From assembly GCA_036389455.1 (NCBI GenBank), contig DASVPW010000162.1, positions 1 to 64,000 of the forward strand: a DNA stretch of 64,000 nucleotides. Reading direction: 5' to 3'. Shown piece after piece: positions 52,240-60,657 of the stretch. The stretch is from JAJKJG01 sp036389455 (GTDB lineage Bacteria; Pseudomonadota; Alphaproteobacteria; Rhizobiales; Beijerinckiaceae). Position numbers and translations under genes: made by a program. The notes under the pieces are model-generated. The model saw only the letters and a list, made by a program, of their open reading frames with translations, searched no databases and was not told where the DNA came from. The first letter of the stretch is position 1, and the number at the start of each line of letters is the position of its first letter.

Positions 52240-53559
52240 TCACCCACTGTCGTCCCCGGCGGGCCGCGTAGCGGCCCGGGAAGGGGACCCAAGCGACGGC
52301 GGGGTTTTGGATCCCCTTCCCTCGCCTCCGCTCCGCTTCGGCTCGCCGGGGATGACAGTGCGCTCGTTCGCATGGATCCCCGGAGGGAGAGGCGGGGCGC
52401 CCTTCATCACTTCCCGCGCGATCACTACCTTCTGGACCTCGGTCGCGCCCTCGTAGATGCGGAGCGCCCTGATCTCGCGGTACAGCTCCTCGACCTTGAC
52501 GCCCTTGACGACCCCGAGGCCGCCGAAGATCTGCACCGCCTTGTCGATGACCTCCTGCGCGCTCTCGGTCGCGTGCATCTTGGCCATCGCGGCCTCGCGG
52601 GTGACCCGCGGAGCGCCGCGATCCTTGGTCCAGGCGGCGCGGTAGACGAGGAGCGCCGAGGCGTCGACCGCGGTCGCCATCTCGGCGAGCGCCGCTTGCG
52701 TGAGCTGGAGGTCACCGAGCGGCGCCCCGAAGAGCTTGCGCGAGGATGCGCGCCCGAGCGCCTCGTCGAGGGCGCGGCGGGCGAAGCCGAGCGCCGCGGC
52801 GCCGACGGTCGCGCGGAACACGTCGAGGGTCGCCATCGCGACCTTGAAGCCCTCGCCCGGGCCCCCGACCCGCTGCTCGAGCGGCACGCGGCAGCCGTCG
52901 AAGCGCAGCGCCGCGAGCGGATGCGGCGCCACGACCTCGATGCGCTCCTCGATGACGAGCCCCGGCGCGTCGGCGTCGACCACGAAGGCCGAAAGGCCCT
53001 TCGCCCCCGGCGCCTCGCCGGTGCGGGCGAAGACGACGTAGTGGTCGGCGATGCCGCCGTTCGAGATGAAGGTCTTTCGGCCGTCGATGCGCACGTGCTC
53101 CGGCCCGTCCGGCGTCGCGGTCGTGGCGAGCGCGGCGACGTCGGAGCCGGCCTCGGGCTCCGAGAGCGCGAAGGCCGCGACGGTGACGCCCTCGCCGACG
53201 GACGGCAGGTAGCGCCGCTTCAGCGCCTCCGAGCCGAACAGCGTGATCGGCCCGGTGCCGAGCCCCTGCATGGCGAAGGCGAAGTCGGCGAGGCCGTTGA
53301 CGTAGGCGAGGGTCTCGCGGGCAAGGCAGAGCGTGCGCACGTCGAAGGCGGGGCTCAGGCCACCATAGGCTTCCGGCACCACGGCCCGCAGCCAGCCGCC
53401 CTCCCCCAGGCACTCGACGAGGCGGCGGCAGGTGCCGTCGACGTCCCCGTGGTCGACGATGGGCTCGATTGCCTCCGCCGCCCAGGCGCGCAGCTCCCTG
53501 GCGAAGCGCCGGTGCCGCTCCTCGAAGAACGGCCAATCGAGGAAGGAGGCGTCGGGCAT
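52240..53559 (-). CDS. Acyl-CoA dehydrogenase with repeat-encoded C-terminal tail
   Basis: FAD-dependent dehydrogenase, 439 residues. It has AFALSEPEAGSD, KTFISNGGIADHY and the C-terminal RALRIYEGATEVQKVVIAREVM, where YEGATE carries the catalytic Glu. The normal protein ends there, near residue 396. The remaining 40-odd residues (from about GAPPLPPGIHANERTV to RPAGDDSG) are read from a 114-bp palindromic repeat. Its start overlaps the hydratase stop as TGATG, and its TGA overlaps the alternative ligase ATG 52240. Probably works in beta-oxidation-like steps after ring opening. Confidence 0.88.
   Translation of the reverse strand: MPDASFLDWPFFEERHRRFARELRAWAAEAIEPIVDHGDVDGTCRRLVECLGEGGWLRAVVPEAYGGLSPAFDVRTLCLARETLAYVNGLADFAFAMQGLGTGPITLFGSEALKRRYLPSVGEGVTVAAFALSEPEAGSDVAALATTATPDGPEHVRIDGRKTFISNGGIADHYVVFARTGEAPGAKGLSAFVVDADAPGLVIEERIEVVAPHPLAALRFDGCRVPLEQRVGGPGEGFKVAMATLDVFRATVGAAALGFARRALDEALGRASSRKLFGAPLGDLQLTQAALAEMATAVDASALLVYRAAWTKDRGAPRVTREAAMAKMHATESAQEVIDKAVQIFGGLGVVKGVKVEELYREIRALRIYEGATEVQKVVIAREVMKGAPPLPPGIHANERTVIPGEPKRSGGEGRGSKTPPSLGSPSRAATRPAGDDSG
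52246..52359. repeat. Family C 114-bp palindromic repeat
   Basis: Ends are ACTGTCGTCCCCGGC and GCCGGGGATGACAGT. Inside lie GGGCCGCGTAGCGGCCC and CTCCGCTCCGCTTCGGCTC blocks around a GGATCCCCTTCCC core. A second, inverted copy with the two inner blocks swapped is at 59820-59932. It encodes the last part of the acyl-CoA dehydrogenase and precedes the ligase start. Confidence 0.85.
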
Positions 53560-54395
53560 CAATTCCCCTCGAACACCGGCTTCTCCTTCGCCGAGAAGGC
53601 GCGGTAGGCGCGGGCGAAGTCTTCCGTCGTCATGCACAGGGCCTGCGCGACCGCCTCGGCCTCGATCGCCTCCTCGACCGACATCGCCCATTCCATGGCG
53701 AGCATGCGCTTCGTCATGGTGTTGCCGAAGGTCGGTCCCGCCGCGATCTCCCGGGCGAGTCCCTGCGCCTCGGCGAGCACCGCCTCCGGGGCCGCGAGGC
53801 GGCTGAAGAAGCCCCATCGCTCCCCCTCCTCGGCCGTCATGAAGCGGCCGGTGTAGAGGAGCTCCGAGGCGCGGCCCTGGCCGACGATGCGGGGCAGGAT
53901 CGCACAGGCGCCCATGTCGCAGCCGGCGAGCCCGACCTTGTTGAACAGGAACGCCACCTTCGCCCGCGGCGTGCCGATGCGGATGTCGGACGCCATCGCG
54001 ACGATCGCGCCCGCCCCGGCCGCGATGCCGTCGACGGCTGCGACGATCGGCTGCGGCGCGGCGCGCATCGCCTTCACGAGCTCGCCGGTCATGCGGGTGA
54101 AGGCGGTGAGCCCCTTCGTGTCCATCCCGACGAGCGGGCCGATGATCTCGAACACGTCGCCGCCGGAGGAGAAGTTTCCGCCGGCGCCGGCGATCACCAC
54201 CGCCTTCACGGCCTCGTCCTTCTGGCAGGCCCAGAAGAAGTCGGCGAGCTCGCGGTAGCTGTCGAAGGTGAGCGGGTTCTTCCGCTCCGGTCGGTTCAGC
54301 GTCACGGTCGCGACCTTGCCCTCGACGGCGAGGCGGAAATGCGCCGGCGCGTACTCCGCGAGCGGCAGCGAGACGGAATTGGCGGGCCGGCTCAC
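53559..54395 (-). CDS. Enoyl-CoA hydratase/isomerase family protein
   Basis: A 278-residue crotonase-fold enzyme. RPERKNPLTFDSY and IAGAGGNFSSGGDVFEI form the oxyanion-hole part; a second block GRASELLYTGRFMTAEEGERWGFFSRL follows. The usual catalytic Glu pair is not obvious, as in some pathway-specific crotonases. GTG start, overlapping the MarR-type regulator by 4 nt; its stop overlaps the dehydrogenase ATG. Likely hydrates or isomerises the non-aromatic CoA ester. Confidence 0.86.
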   Translation of the reverse strand: MSRPANSVSLPLAEYAPAHFRLAVEGKVATVTLNRPERKNPLTFDSYRELADFFWACQKDEAVKAVVIAGAGGNFSSGGDVFEIIGPLVGMDTKGLTAFTRMTGELVKAMRAAPQPIVAAVDGIAAGAGAIVAMASDIRIGTPRAKVAFLFNKVGLAGCDMGACAILPRIVGQGRASELLYTGRFMTAEEGERWGFFSRLAAPEAVLAEAQGLAREIAAGPTFGNTMTKRMLAMEWAMSVEEAIEAEAVAQALCMTTEDFARAYRAFSAKEKPVFEGN

Positions 54396-54898
54396 GCGCG
54401 TCCTCCCTCGACCGCCCGGCGGGCGGAGCTTTTGGTTTTGGCGAGAAGCCGCAAAAGCTCCTCGACCTCGCGGCGCGTAAGATTCGCGAACATCTCGGCG
54501 ATCCAGCCCTCGTGCTCGGCCGCCATGGCCCGGAACTCGTCGCGGCCGAGGTCGGTGAGGCTCACGACCTGCGCCCGGCGGTCGGTGTCCGAGGTGCGCC
54601 GGGCGAGGTGGCCGCTCATGGCGAGGCGCTCGACGAGGGCCGTCATGTTGCCGTTCGACACCATCATGCGCTTCGAGAGATCGCTGAGGGTGAGCCCCTC
54701 CGGGGCCTTGTCGAGCTGCGCCATGAGGTCGAAGCGCGGCAGCGTCACGTCGAAGCGCTCGCGCAGGCGCTTGCGGATGCCGCCCTCGATCAGCGTCGTG
54801 CAGGTGAGGAGCCTCAGCCACAGGCGCAGCTCGTCGCGGTGGTCCTGCGGCTGCTCCGCGGCCTTGGTCTCGGCGTCGAGGGGAAGGTGCTCGTCCAT
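54392..54898 (-). CDS. MarR-family transcriptional regulator
   Basis: A 168-residue winged-helix repressor. The recognition region is GLTLSDLSKRMMVSNGNMTALVERLAMSGHLARRTSDTDRRAQVVSLTDLG, with the wing at DTDRRAQVV. MarR proteins of aromatic-acid clusters usually release DNA when they bind the CoA-thioester intermediate. It lies inside the operon it probably controls: second gene after the SDR. The AT-rich palindrome at 55722-55739 upstream of the SDR is its likely operator. Confidence 0.9.
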   Translation of the reverse strand: MDEHLPLDAETKAAEQPQDHRDELRLWLRLLTCTTLIEGGIRKRLRERFDVTLPRFDLMAQLDKAPEGLTLSDLSKRMMVSNGNMTALVERLAMSGHLARRTSDTDRRAQVVSLTDLGRDEFRAMAAEHEGWIAEMFANLTRREVEELLRLLAKTKSSARRAVEGGRA

Positions 54899-55659
54899 CA
54901 CACCTCCCCGCCCGCGACGGCGATCGCCTGGCCCGTGACCGCGCCGGCCCCTTCGCCGCACAGCCACACGACCGCGTCCGCGACCTCGCGGGGCGCAACG
55001 AGGCGGTTTTGGGGATTGTGCTTCACCAGCTCGGCCAGCGCTTCCTCGCGGCTGCGGCCGGTCTTCCGGACGATGCGGTCGAGGCTGTCCGCGACGAGGT
55101 CGGTGTCGGTGAAGCCGGGGCAGACGGCGTTGACCGTGACGCCGGCGGCGGCGGTCTCGAGCGCGAGCGAGCGCACGAGGCCGACGACGGCGTGCTTCGC
55201 GGCGCAGTAGGCGGAGACGTACGGATACCCCTTGAGCCCGGCCGTCGAGGCGACGGCGACGATGCGCCCGAAGCCGCGCTCGACCATGGGGCCGAGCACC
55301 GCCTGCGCGGCGTGGACGACGCCCAAGAGGTTCACGTCGAGCATGCGCCGGAACAGCTGCGCGTCGGACCTTTCGAAGCGCGCCGACTCGGCGGCACCGG
55401 CGTTGGCGACCAGGAGATCGATCGCGCCGCGCGTCTTGCGGGCCTGCTCTACGGCTTCAAAGAGGCTCTCCGCATCCGTGACGTCCGCCACGACCGCTCC
55501 TTTCGCGGCGCCGGCCCGAACCGCGCTATCCAGAGAATCGCGGTCGCGTCCGAGGATCGTCACGGCCGCGCCCGCCTGCGACAGGGCTTCGGCGACCGCG
55601 AGACCGATGCCGCGGCCGCCGCCGGTCACGAGGGCATGTCGATCCCGCAGCGGACCCAT
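54898..55659 (-). CDS. SDR-family oxidoreductase, first gene of the aromatic-CoA operon
   Basis: A 253-residue short-chain dehydrogenase. TGGGRGIG is near residues 14-21, NAGA follows, and the catalytic Ser/Tyr/Lys lie in VASTAGLKGYPYVSAYCAAK. The C-terminus AVTGQAIAVAGGEV is typical. Start at ATG 55659 (an in-frame ATG at 55716 would add 19 unconserved residues). Its stop overlaps the MarR-type ATG as TGATG. Probably a 3-hydroxyacyl-CoA dehydrogenase in the pathway. Confidence 0.87.
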   Translation of the reverse strand: MGPLRDRHALVTGGGRGIGLAVAEALSQAGAAVTILGRDRDSLDSAVRAGAAKGAVVADVTDAESLFEAVEQARKTRGAIDLLVANAGAAESARFERSDAQLFRRMLDVNLLGVVHAAQAVLGPMVERGFGRIVAVASTAGLKGYPYVSAYCAAKHAVVGLVRSLALETAAAGVTVNAVCPGFTDTDLVADSLDRIVRKTGRSREEALAELVKHNPQNRLVAPREVADAVVWLCGEGAGAVTGQAIAVAGGEV

Positions 55660-55721
55660 TCGCCACCTCAGCCCCGCCCGCGTCCTCGACCCGTTCCGAC
55701 CCTTGCCGGCCGGCACCGATT

Positions 55722-55739
55722 TATTTTAAGCTTAAAATA
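55722..55739. promoter_or_regulatory. Perfect 18-bp AT-rich palindrome, probable MarR operator
   Basis: TATTTTAAGCTTAAAATA, perfectly self-complementary. It is strikingly AT-rich within very GC-rich DNA. It lies 63 nt upstream of the SDR start and 140 nt upstream of the importer's first start. It overlaps the -10 of the candidate leftward promoter, so a bound dimer would block that promoter. Size and symmetry fit MarR operators. Confidence 0.7.
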
Positions 55740-55764
55740 TCGCGCCGAGGGCGGGCGGCGTCAA
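55734..55764 (-). promoter_or_regulatory. Candidate promoter of the SDR-MarR operon
   Basis: Leftward TTGACG (55764-55759) with 19-nt spacer to TATTTT (55739-55734), the -10 lying inside the palindrome. The -35 matches consensus at 5 of 6 positions. The spacer is slightly long. Transcription would begin some 70 nt before the SDR start codon. Confidence 0.45.
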
Positions 55765-55878
55765 GCCGGGGCTTCCCGGGCGGGCGATTGAGGGTAAGAC
55801 TGTGGCGGACGCCGGCGCCGACGCGCTCCGGCTCTTGAACAGGCGCGGCCAACCGCGCCGGGGAACGGGAGACGACGG

Positions 55879-57057
55879 ATGAAGCACATAGTGAAAGCGA
55901 CCGCCCTCGCGCTTGGCGTCGGCCTCCTCGCGACGGCGGCCTCGGCGCAAGGCGACAAGGTGAAGGTCGGGATCATCGTGACCCTGTCCGGCCCCGCCGC
56001 GACGCTCGGCCAGCAGGCCCGCGACGGCTTCAACCTCGCCGTGAAGGAGATGGGCGGCAAGTTCGGCGGCCGGGACGCCGAGGTCGTCGTCGTCGACGAC
56101 GAGCTCAAGCCCGACGTCGCGGTCACCAAGGTCAAGGGCCTGACCGAACGCGACAAGGTCGACTTCGTGATCGGCCCGATCTTCTCGAACGTGCTGCTCG
56201 CGATCCACAAGCCGGCCCTCGACGCCGGCGCGATCCTGATCAGCCCCAACGCCGGCCCGTCGAGCTACGCCGGCAAGGACTGCCATTCGAACTTCTTCGT
56301 CACCTCCTACCAGAACGACCAGGTGCACGAAGTCTTGGGCAAGGTCGCGCAGAACCGCGGCTACAAGAAGGTCTACCTCCTCGCTCCGAACTACCAGGCG
56401 GGCCGCGACTCGATGGCGGGCTTCAAGCGCCACTTCAAGGGCGAGGTCGTGGAGGAGTCCTATGTTCCCCTCAACAACCTCGACTTCCAGGGCGAGCTCG
56501 CGAAGCTCGCCGCGGCCCAGCCCGACGCGCTGTTCACCTTCATGCCCGGCGGCATGGGCGTGAACCTCGTCCGGCAATATGCGCAGGCGGGGCTCAAGGA
56601 CCGCCTCCCCTTCCTCTCCGCCTTCACGGTCGACGAATCGACGCTGCCGGCGCAGCAGGACGCGGCGGTCGGGCTCCTCGGCGGTATGACCTGGGCGCCG
56701 AACATGGACAACCCGGTCAACAAGGCCTTCGTCGCGGCCTTCGAGAAGGAGTTCAACTACGTCCCCGGCTCCTACGCCATGCAGGCCTACGACACCGCGA
56801 AGCTCATCGACTCCGCCCTGAAAGCGACGGGCGGCAACGCCGCCGACAAGAAGGCGCTCTCGGCCGCGATCCGCAAGGCCGACTTCCAGTCCGCCCGCGG
56901 GCCGTTCAAGTTCAACACCAACGGCTACCCGATCCAGGACTTCTACCTCGTCAAGGTCGCGAAGCGCCCCGACGGCAAGTTCCAGACCGAGATCGTCGAG
57001 AAGGTGTTCGAGAACTACGGCGACGTCTACGCCAAGGACTGCAAGCCCGCGAGCTAG
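55879..57057 (+). CDS. Branched-chain-type ABC transporter substrate-binding protein
   Basis: Periplasmic binding protein of 392 residues (LivK type, Peripla_BP_6). The signal peptide is MKHIVKATALALGVGLLATAASAQ, with cleavage near residue 24. Core features are VGIIVTLSGPAATLGQQARDGFNLAV and SPNAGPSSYAGKDCHSNFFVTSYQND. Two Cys are present, one in KDCHSNFF and one near the C-terminus (KDCKPAS). First gene of the importer divergent from the aromatic-CoA operon, so an aromatic acid ligand is likely. Confidence 0.9.
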   Translation: MKHIVKATALALGVGLLATAASAQGDKVKVGIIVTLSGPAATLGQQARDGFNLAVKEMGGKFGGRDAEVVVVDDELKPDVAVTKVKGLTERDKVDFVIGPIFSNVLLAIHKPALDAGAILISPNAGPSSYAGKDCHSNFFVTSYQNDQVHEVLGKVAQNRGYKKVYLLAPNYQAGRDSMAGFKRHFKGEVVEESYVPLNNLDFQGELAKLAAAQPDALFTFMPGGMGVNLVRQYAQAGLKDRLPFLSAFTVDESTLPAQQDAAVGLLGGMTWAPNMDNPVNKAFVAAFEKEFNYVPGSYAMQAYDTAKLIDSALKATGGNAADKKALSAAIRKADFQSARGPFKFNTNGYPIQDFYLVKVAKRPDGKFQTEIVEKVFENYGDVYAKDCKPAS

Positions 57058-57065
57058 CCTTGGAG

Positions 57066-57143
57066 GCGAGTGGCGAATAGCGAATGGCGAATGGCGGGTC
57101 CGCCCCCATTCGCCATTCGCCACTCACCATTCGCCCTTCGCCC
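57066..57143. repeat. Family E repeat of GAATGGC units before the LivH-type gene
   Basis: Short tandem units related to GCGAATGG on the left (57066-57098) and their inverted counterparts CCATTCGC on the right (57101-57143), making a long imperfect hairpin. It fills the gap between the binding-protein gene and the permease ATG at 57144. An in-frame ATG at 57084 inside it could extend the permease N-terminus. Confidence 0.75.
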
Positions 57144-58064
57144 ATGTCCGCCACCCTCTTCCTCGTCCAGACGCTCAACGGCCTGCAGTTCGGGATCATC
57201 CTGTTCCTGATCGCGGCCGGGCTGACGCTCGTGTTCGGGGTGATGGACTTCATCAACCTCGCCCACGGCGTGCAGTACATGGTCGGCGCCTATTTCGCGG
57301 CCGCGCTCGTCGCCTGGAGCGGGAGCTTCGCGGCCGGCCTTGCGCTCGCGCTCCCCGCGGCGCTCGCCTTCGGCCTGCTGCTGGAGGTGCTCGTCTTCCG
57401 CCACCTCTACGACCGCGACCACCTCGACCAGGTGCTTGCGACCTTCGGCATCATCCTCTTCCTGAACCAGGGCGTGAAGGCGGTGTGGGGCGCCGCGCCG
57501 CTGTTCGTGCCGATCCCGCCGGCGCTGTCCGGCTCGATCGAGCTGATGCAGGGGCTGCTCTACCCGGTCTACCGCCTCGCCATCATCGCGGCGGGGCTCG
57601 CCGTCGGCGCCCTGCTCTACGTCCTCGTGCACCACACCCGGGCCGGGATGCTGATCCGGGCTGGCGCCTCGAACGCCGCCATGGTGTCGGCGCTCGGGGT
57701 CGACATCCGCCGCCTGTTCATGATCGTCTTCGGCTTCGGCGCCATGCTCGCGGGCTTCGCCGGCGCCATGGTCGCGCCGATCCTTTCCGTCGAGCCCGGG
57801 ATGGGCGACAACATCCTGATCCTCGCCTTCGTCGTCATCGTGATCGGCGGCATCGGCTCGATCCGCGGCGCGTTCCTCGCGGCCCTCCTCATCGGCCTCG
57901 TCGACACGCTGGGGCGCTCCTTCGCCCCCGCCACCTTACGTCTCGTCCTCGACCCCTCGATGGCGAGCCAGACCGGGCGCGCCATCGCCCCGATGCTGAT
58001 CTACATCCTCATGGCGGCGGTGCTGTTCTTCCGGCCGACCGGCCTCTTCCCGGTGAAGCGGTGA
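57144..58064 (+). CDS. Branched-chain-type ABC permease, LivH-like
   Basis: Inner-membrane permease of 306 residues with about eight helices. Starts MSATLFLVQTLNGLQFGIILFLIAAGLTLVFGVMDFINLAHG, the LivH family start with its NLAHG motif. The EAA-like loop AGASNAAMVSALGVDIRRLF and VVIVIGGIGSIRGAFLAALLIG are present. Its stop overlaps the LivM-type GTG by 4 nt. It is preceded by a palindromic repeat rather than a tight junction. Confidence 0.91.
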   Translation: MSATLFLVQTLNGLQFGIILFLIAAGLTLVFGVMDFINLAHGVQYMVGAYFAAALVAWSGSFAAGLALALPAALAFGLLLEVLVFRHLYDRDHLDQVLATFGIILFLNQGVKAVWGAAPLFVPIPPALSGSIELMQGLLYPVYRLAIIAAGLAVGALLYVLVHHTRAGMLIRAGASNAAMVSALGVDIRRLFMIVFGFGAMLAGFAGAMVAPILSVEPGMGDNILILAFVVIVIGGIGSIRGAFLAALLIGLVDTLGRSFAPATLRLVLDPSMASQTGRAIAPMLIYILMAAVLFFRPTGLFPVKR

Positions 58065-59059
58065 GCGCGCCCTTGGCCGATGTCGCCGAGACCGCGCCCG
58101 AGCCGCAGGTCCGCGCCGCGCCGCGCCTGCGCGGCACCATGCTGCCGCTCGTGCTGTTCGCGCTTTTCGCCGTCGCGCCCGCCGTCGCCCGCTTCGGTGG
58201 CGAGGGCTACGTCCTCTCCCTCGTCCTGCGGGTCATGATCCTCGGCATCGCGGCGATGTCGCTGGATCTCCTCCTCGGCTACGGCGCGCTGATCAGCTTC
58301 GGCCACGCCGCCTTCCTCGGGATCGGCGCCTATGCGGTCGGCATCCTGATGCGCCACGGCGTCGACGACGCGCTCGTGCAGCTCGCGGCAGCGCTCGCCG
58401 CCTCGGCCCTCTTCGCCCTCGCGACCGGCGCGATCTCGCTGCGCACCAAGGGTGTCTACTTCATCATGATCACCCTCGCCTTCGGGCAGATGCTGTACTT
58501 CCTCGCGACCTCGCTTGCCCCTTACGGCGGCGACGACGGCATGACGCTGCCGCGCAAGAGCCTCATCCTCGGCACGCGGATCCTCGGAGAGGGCTACACC
58601 TTCTACTACGCCGTCCTCGCCTGCCTGATCGGAGCCTACTTCCTCTGCCGGGCGATCGTCGCGTCGCGGTTCGGGCGCGTGCTGCGCGGCACGCGCGAGA
58701 ACCCGGTGCGGATGCAGGCCATCGGCTTCAATCCCGTTACCTACCAGCTCGCGGCCTACGTGATCGCCGGCATGCTGGGCGGCTTCTCGGGCTTCCTCCT
58801 CGCGAACGAGACCGAGTTCGTCTCCCCCGCCTTCATGACCTGGCAGCGCTCGGGCGAGCTCATCGTCATGGTGCTCCTCGGCGGCATCGGGTCGCTGCAC
58901 GGCGCGATCGTCGGCGCCGCCGCCTTCGTGATCCTGGAGGAGGTGCTGTCGCGCATCACCGAGCTGTGGAAGATGATCTTCGGGCCGATGCTGGTCCTCG
59001 TCGTCCTCTTCGCCCGCGGCGGCATCCTGGGATTCTTCCGGGGATTGCGCCGTGGCTGA
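58061..59059 (+). CDS. Branched-chain-type ABC permease, LivM-like
   Basis: Inner-membrane permease of 332 residues. A hydrophilic N-terminus of about 25 residues precedes the first helix; SLDLLLGYGALISFGHAAFLGIGAYAVGIL is the LivM signature with its SFGHAAF motif. The EAA loop is RGTRENPVRMQAIGFNPVTYQLAAY. GTG start overlapping the LivH-type gene by 4 nt; its end overlaps the LivG-type ATPase by 8 nt. Confidence 0.91.
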   Translation: MSAPLADVAETAPEPQVRAAPRLRGTMLPLVLFALFAVAPAVARFGGEGYVLSLVLRVMILGIAAMSLDLLLGYGALISFGHAAFLGIGAYAVGILMRHGVDDALVQLAAALAASALFALATGAISLRTKGVYFIMITLAFGQMLYFLATSLAPYGGDDGMTLPRKSLILGTRILGEGYTFYYAVLACLIGAYFLCRAIVASRFGRVLRGTRENPVRMQAIGFNPVTYQLAAYVIAGMLGGFSGFLLANETEFVSPAFMTWQRSGELIVMVLLGGIGSLHGAIVGAAAFVILEEVLSRITELWKMIFGPMLVLVVLFARGGILGFFRGLRRG

Positions 59060-59804
59060 GCCGCTGCTGCGTCTCGACCGCCTCGCCAAATCCTACGGCG
59101 CCCTCGTCGTCACCGACGACGTGACCCTCGACGTGATGCCCGGCGAGCTGCACGCCATCATCGGCCCGAACGGGGCCGGCAAGACCACGCTAATCCACGA
59201 GATCTCGGGCCTGAGCCAGCCCGACCGCGGACGCATCCTGTTCGGCGGCGAGGACATCACGCGCCTTGCCATGCACGAGCGCGTGCGCCGCGGCCTCGCC
59301 CGCTCCTTCCAGATCACCTCGATCCTGCCGGGCTTTTCGGGCCTCGAGAACGTGGCGCTTGCCGTGCAGGCGCGCTCCGGATCGAGCTTCCGCTTCTTCG
59401 GCGACGCCGGACGCGAGGCCGCCTTGAACGAGCCCGCCCTCGGCTTCCTCGACCTCGTCGGCTTGGCCGGCCGGGCGCACCTGCCCGCCGGGCTCCTGTC
59501 GCACGGCGAGAAGCGCCAGCTCGAGCTTGGCCTGGCGCTTGCGACCGAGCCGAAGCTCCTCCTCCTCGACGAGCCGCTTGCCGGCACCGGCCACGAGGAA
59601 TCGGAACGGGTGGTCGAGACCCTGCGGCGCCTCAAGGGGCGCTACAGTATCGTCCTCGTCGAGCACGACATGGAGGCGGTCTTCGCGCTCGCCGACCGCA
59701 TCACCGTCCTGGTCTACGGCCGCGTGATCGCGACCGGCACGCCCGAGGCCGTGCGGGCGAATGCGGAGGTGCGCTCGGCGTATCTCGGGGAGGAGGCGGC
59801 GTGA
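59052..59804 (+). CDS. Branched-chain-type ABC ATPase, LivG-like
   Basis: A 250-residue ATPase. Walker A GPNGAGKTT, Q-loop ARSFQITSI, signature LSHGEKRQLELGLAL and Walker B LLLLDEPLAG are intact, with switch His in LVEHDME. GTG start, overlapping the LivM-type gene. A 133-bp gap with a palindromic repeat separates it from its partner ATPase, a break in an otherwise overlapping operon. Confidence 0.92.
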   Translation: MAEPLLRLDRLAKSYGALVVTDDVTLDVMPGELHAIIGPNGAGKTTLIHEISGLSQPDRGRILFGGEDITRLAMHERVRRGLARSFQITSILPGFSGLENVALAVQARSGSSFRFFGDAGREAALNEPALGFLDLVGLAGRAHLPAGLLSHGEKRQLELGLALATEPKLLLLDEPLAGTGHEESERVVETLRRLKGRYSIVLVEHDMEAVFALADRITVLVYGRVIATGTPEAVRANAEVRSAYLGEEAA

Positions 59805-59819
59805 TGAGGGCCACCCTCC

Positions 59820-59932
59820 ACTGTCATCCCCGGCGAGCCGAAGCGGAGCGAAGGCGAGGGAAGGGGATCCAATCCCCGGCGCCGCTTGGATCCCCTTCCC
59901 GGGCCGCTCCGCGGCCCGCCGGGGATGACAGT
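59820..59932. repeat. Family C palindromic repeat between the two ATPase genes
   Basis: ACTGTCATCCCCGGC at the left end and GCCGGGGATGACAGT at the right. Contains GAGCCGAAGCGGAGCGAAGGCGAGG-type and GGGCCGCTCCGCGGCCC blocks around a GGGGATCCAA core. Inverted copy of 52246-52359. It ends 5 bp before the LivF-type ATG and fills most of the gap. Confidence 0.85.
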
Positions 59933-59937
59933 GTGCC

Positions 59938-60636
59938 ATGCTGACCGTCTCGCACCTCCAGACCGCCTACGGCGCCGCGCAGGTGCTGTTCGGCGTCTCG
60001 TTCGACGTCGGGGCGGGCGAGGTCGTGACGCTCCTCGGCCGCAACGGCATGGGCAAGACCACGACGGTGCGCTCGATCATGGGCCTCGTGCGCCCGCGCG
60101 GCGGGGCGGTCGCCTTCGAGGGCCGCGCGCTCGCCGGGCTGCCGCCCTACGCAATAGCCCAGTGCGGCATCGGCCTCGTGCCGGAAGGACGGCAGGTGTT
60201 CCCGACGCTCAGCGTGCATGAGAACCTCGTCGCGACCGCCGCCGCGCGCTTCGGCCCGCCGCGCTGGACGCTTCCGCGCGTCTACGAGCTGTTCCCGCGC
60301 CTCGCCGAGCGCCGCAGCCATCTCGGTTCGCAGCTCTCCGGCGGCGAGCAGCAGATGCTGGCGATCGGCCGGGCCCTGATGACGAACCCGAAGCTCCTCG
60401 TCCTCGACGAGGCGACGGAGGGGCTCGCGCCGCTCGTCAGGGCCGAGATCTGGGCCTGCCTGGCGCGTCTCAAAGCCGAGCGCCAGGCGATCGTCGTCAT
60501 CGACAAGAACGTCGACGCCTTGACGCGCTTTGCCGACCGGCACGTGATCCTCGAGAAGGGCCGCGTCGTCTGGACCGGAACGAGCGCCGAGCTCAGGGCC
60601 GATCCGACCGTGAAGGACCGATACCTGCATGTGTGA
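59938..60636 (+). CDS. Branched-chain-type ABC ATPase, LivF-like
   Basis: A 232-residue ATPase. Walker A GRNGMGKTT, VPEGRQVFPTLSVHEN, signature LSGGEQQMLAIGRAL and Walker B LLVLDEATEGLAP are present. The switch His position reads DKNVDAL (VVIDKNVD), as is usual in LivF proteins, where it is Gln/Lys/Asn in many members. Last ATPase of the importer; a cupin gene follows 21 nt later. Confidence 0.91.
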   Translation: MLTVSHLQTAYGAAQVLFGVSFDVGAGEVVTLLGRNGMGKTTTVRSIMGLVRPRGGAVAFEGRALAGLPPYAIAQCGIGLVPEGRQVFPTLSVHENLVATAAARFGPPRWTLPRVYELFPRLAERRSHLGSQLSGGEQQMLAIGRALMTNPKLLVLDEATEGLAPLVRAEIWACLARLKAERQAIVVIDKNVDALTRFADRHVILEKGRVVWTGTSAELRADPTVKDRYLHV

Positions 60637-60657
60637 GCAACGAAAGGGAGAGACCGC

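Larger units (their letters stand above)
55660..55878. other. Divergent control region of the aromatic operons
   Basis: 219 bp between the leftward SDR-MarR operon and the rightward ABC importer. It holds the AT-rich palindrome at 55722-55739 and a candidate leftward promoter, described separately. Nothing else was recognised. Confidence 0.6.

Noticed and set aside
57084..57143. Longer N-terminus of the LivH-type permease from ATG 57084
   Set aside because: The extra 20 residues come from the GAATGGC repeat and precede the conserved LivH start MSATLFLVQ; ATG 57144 is preferred.
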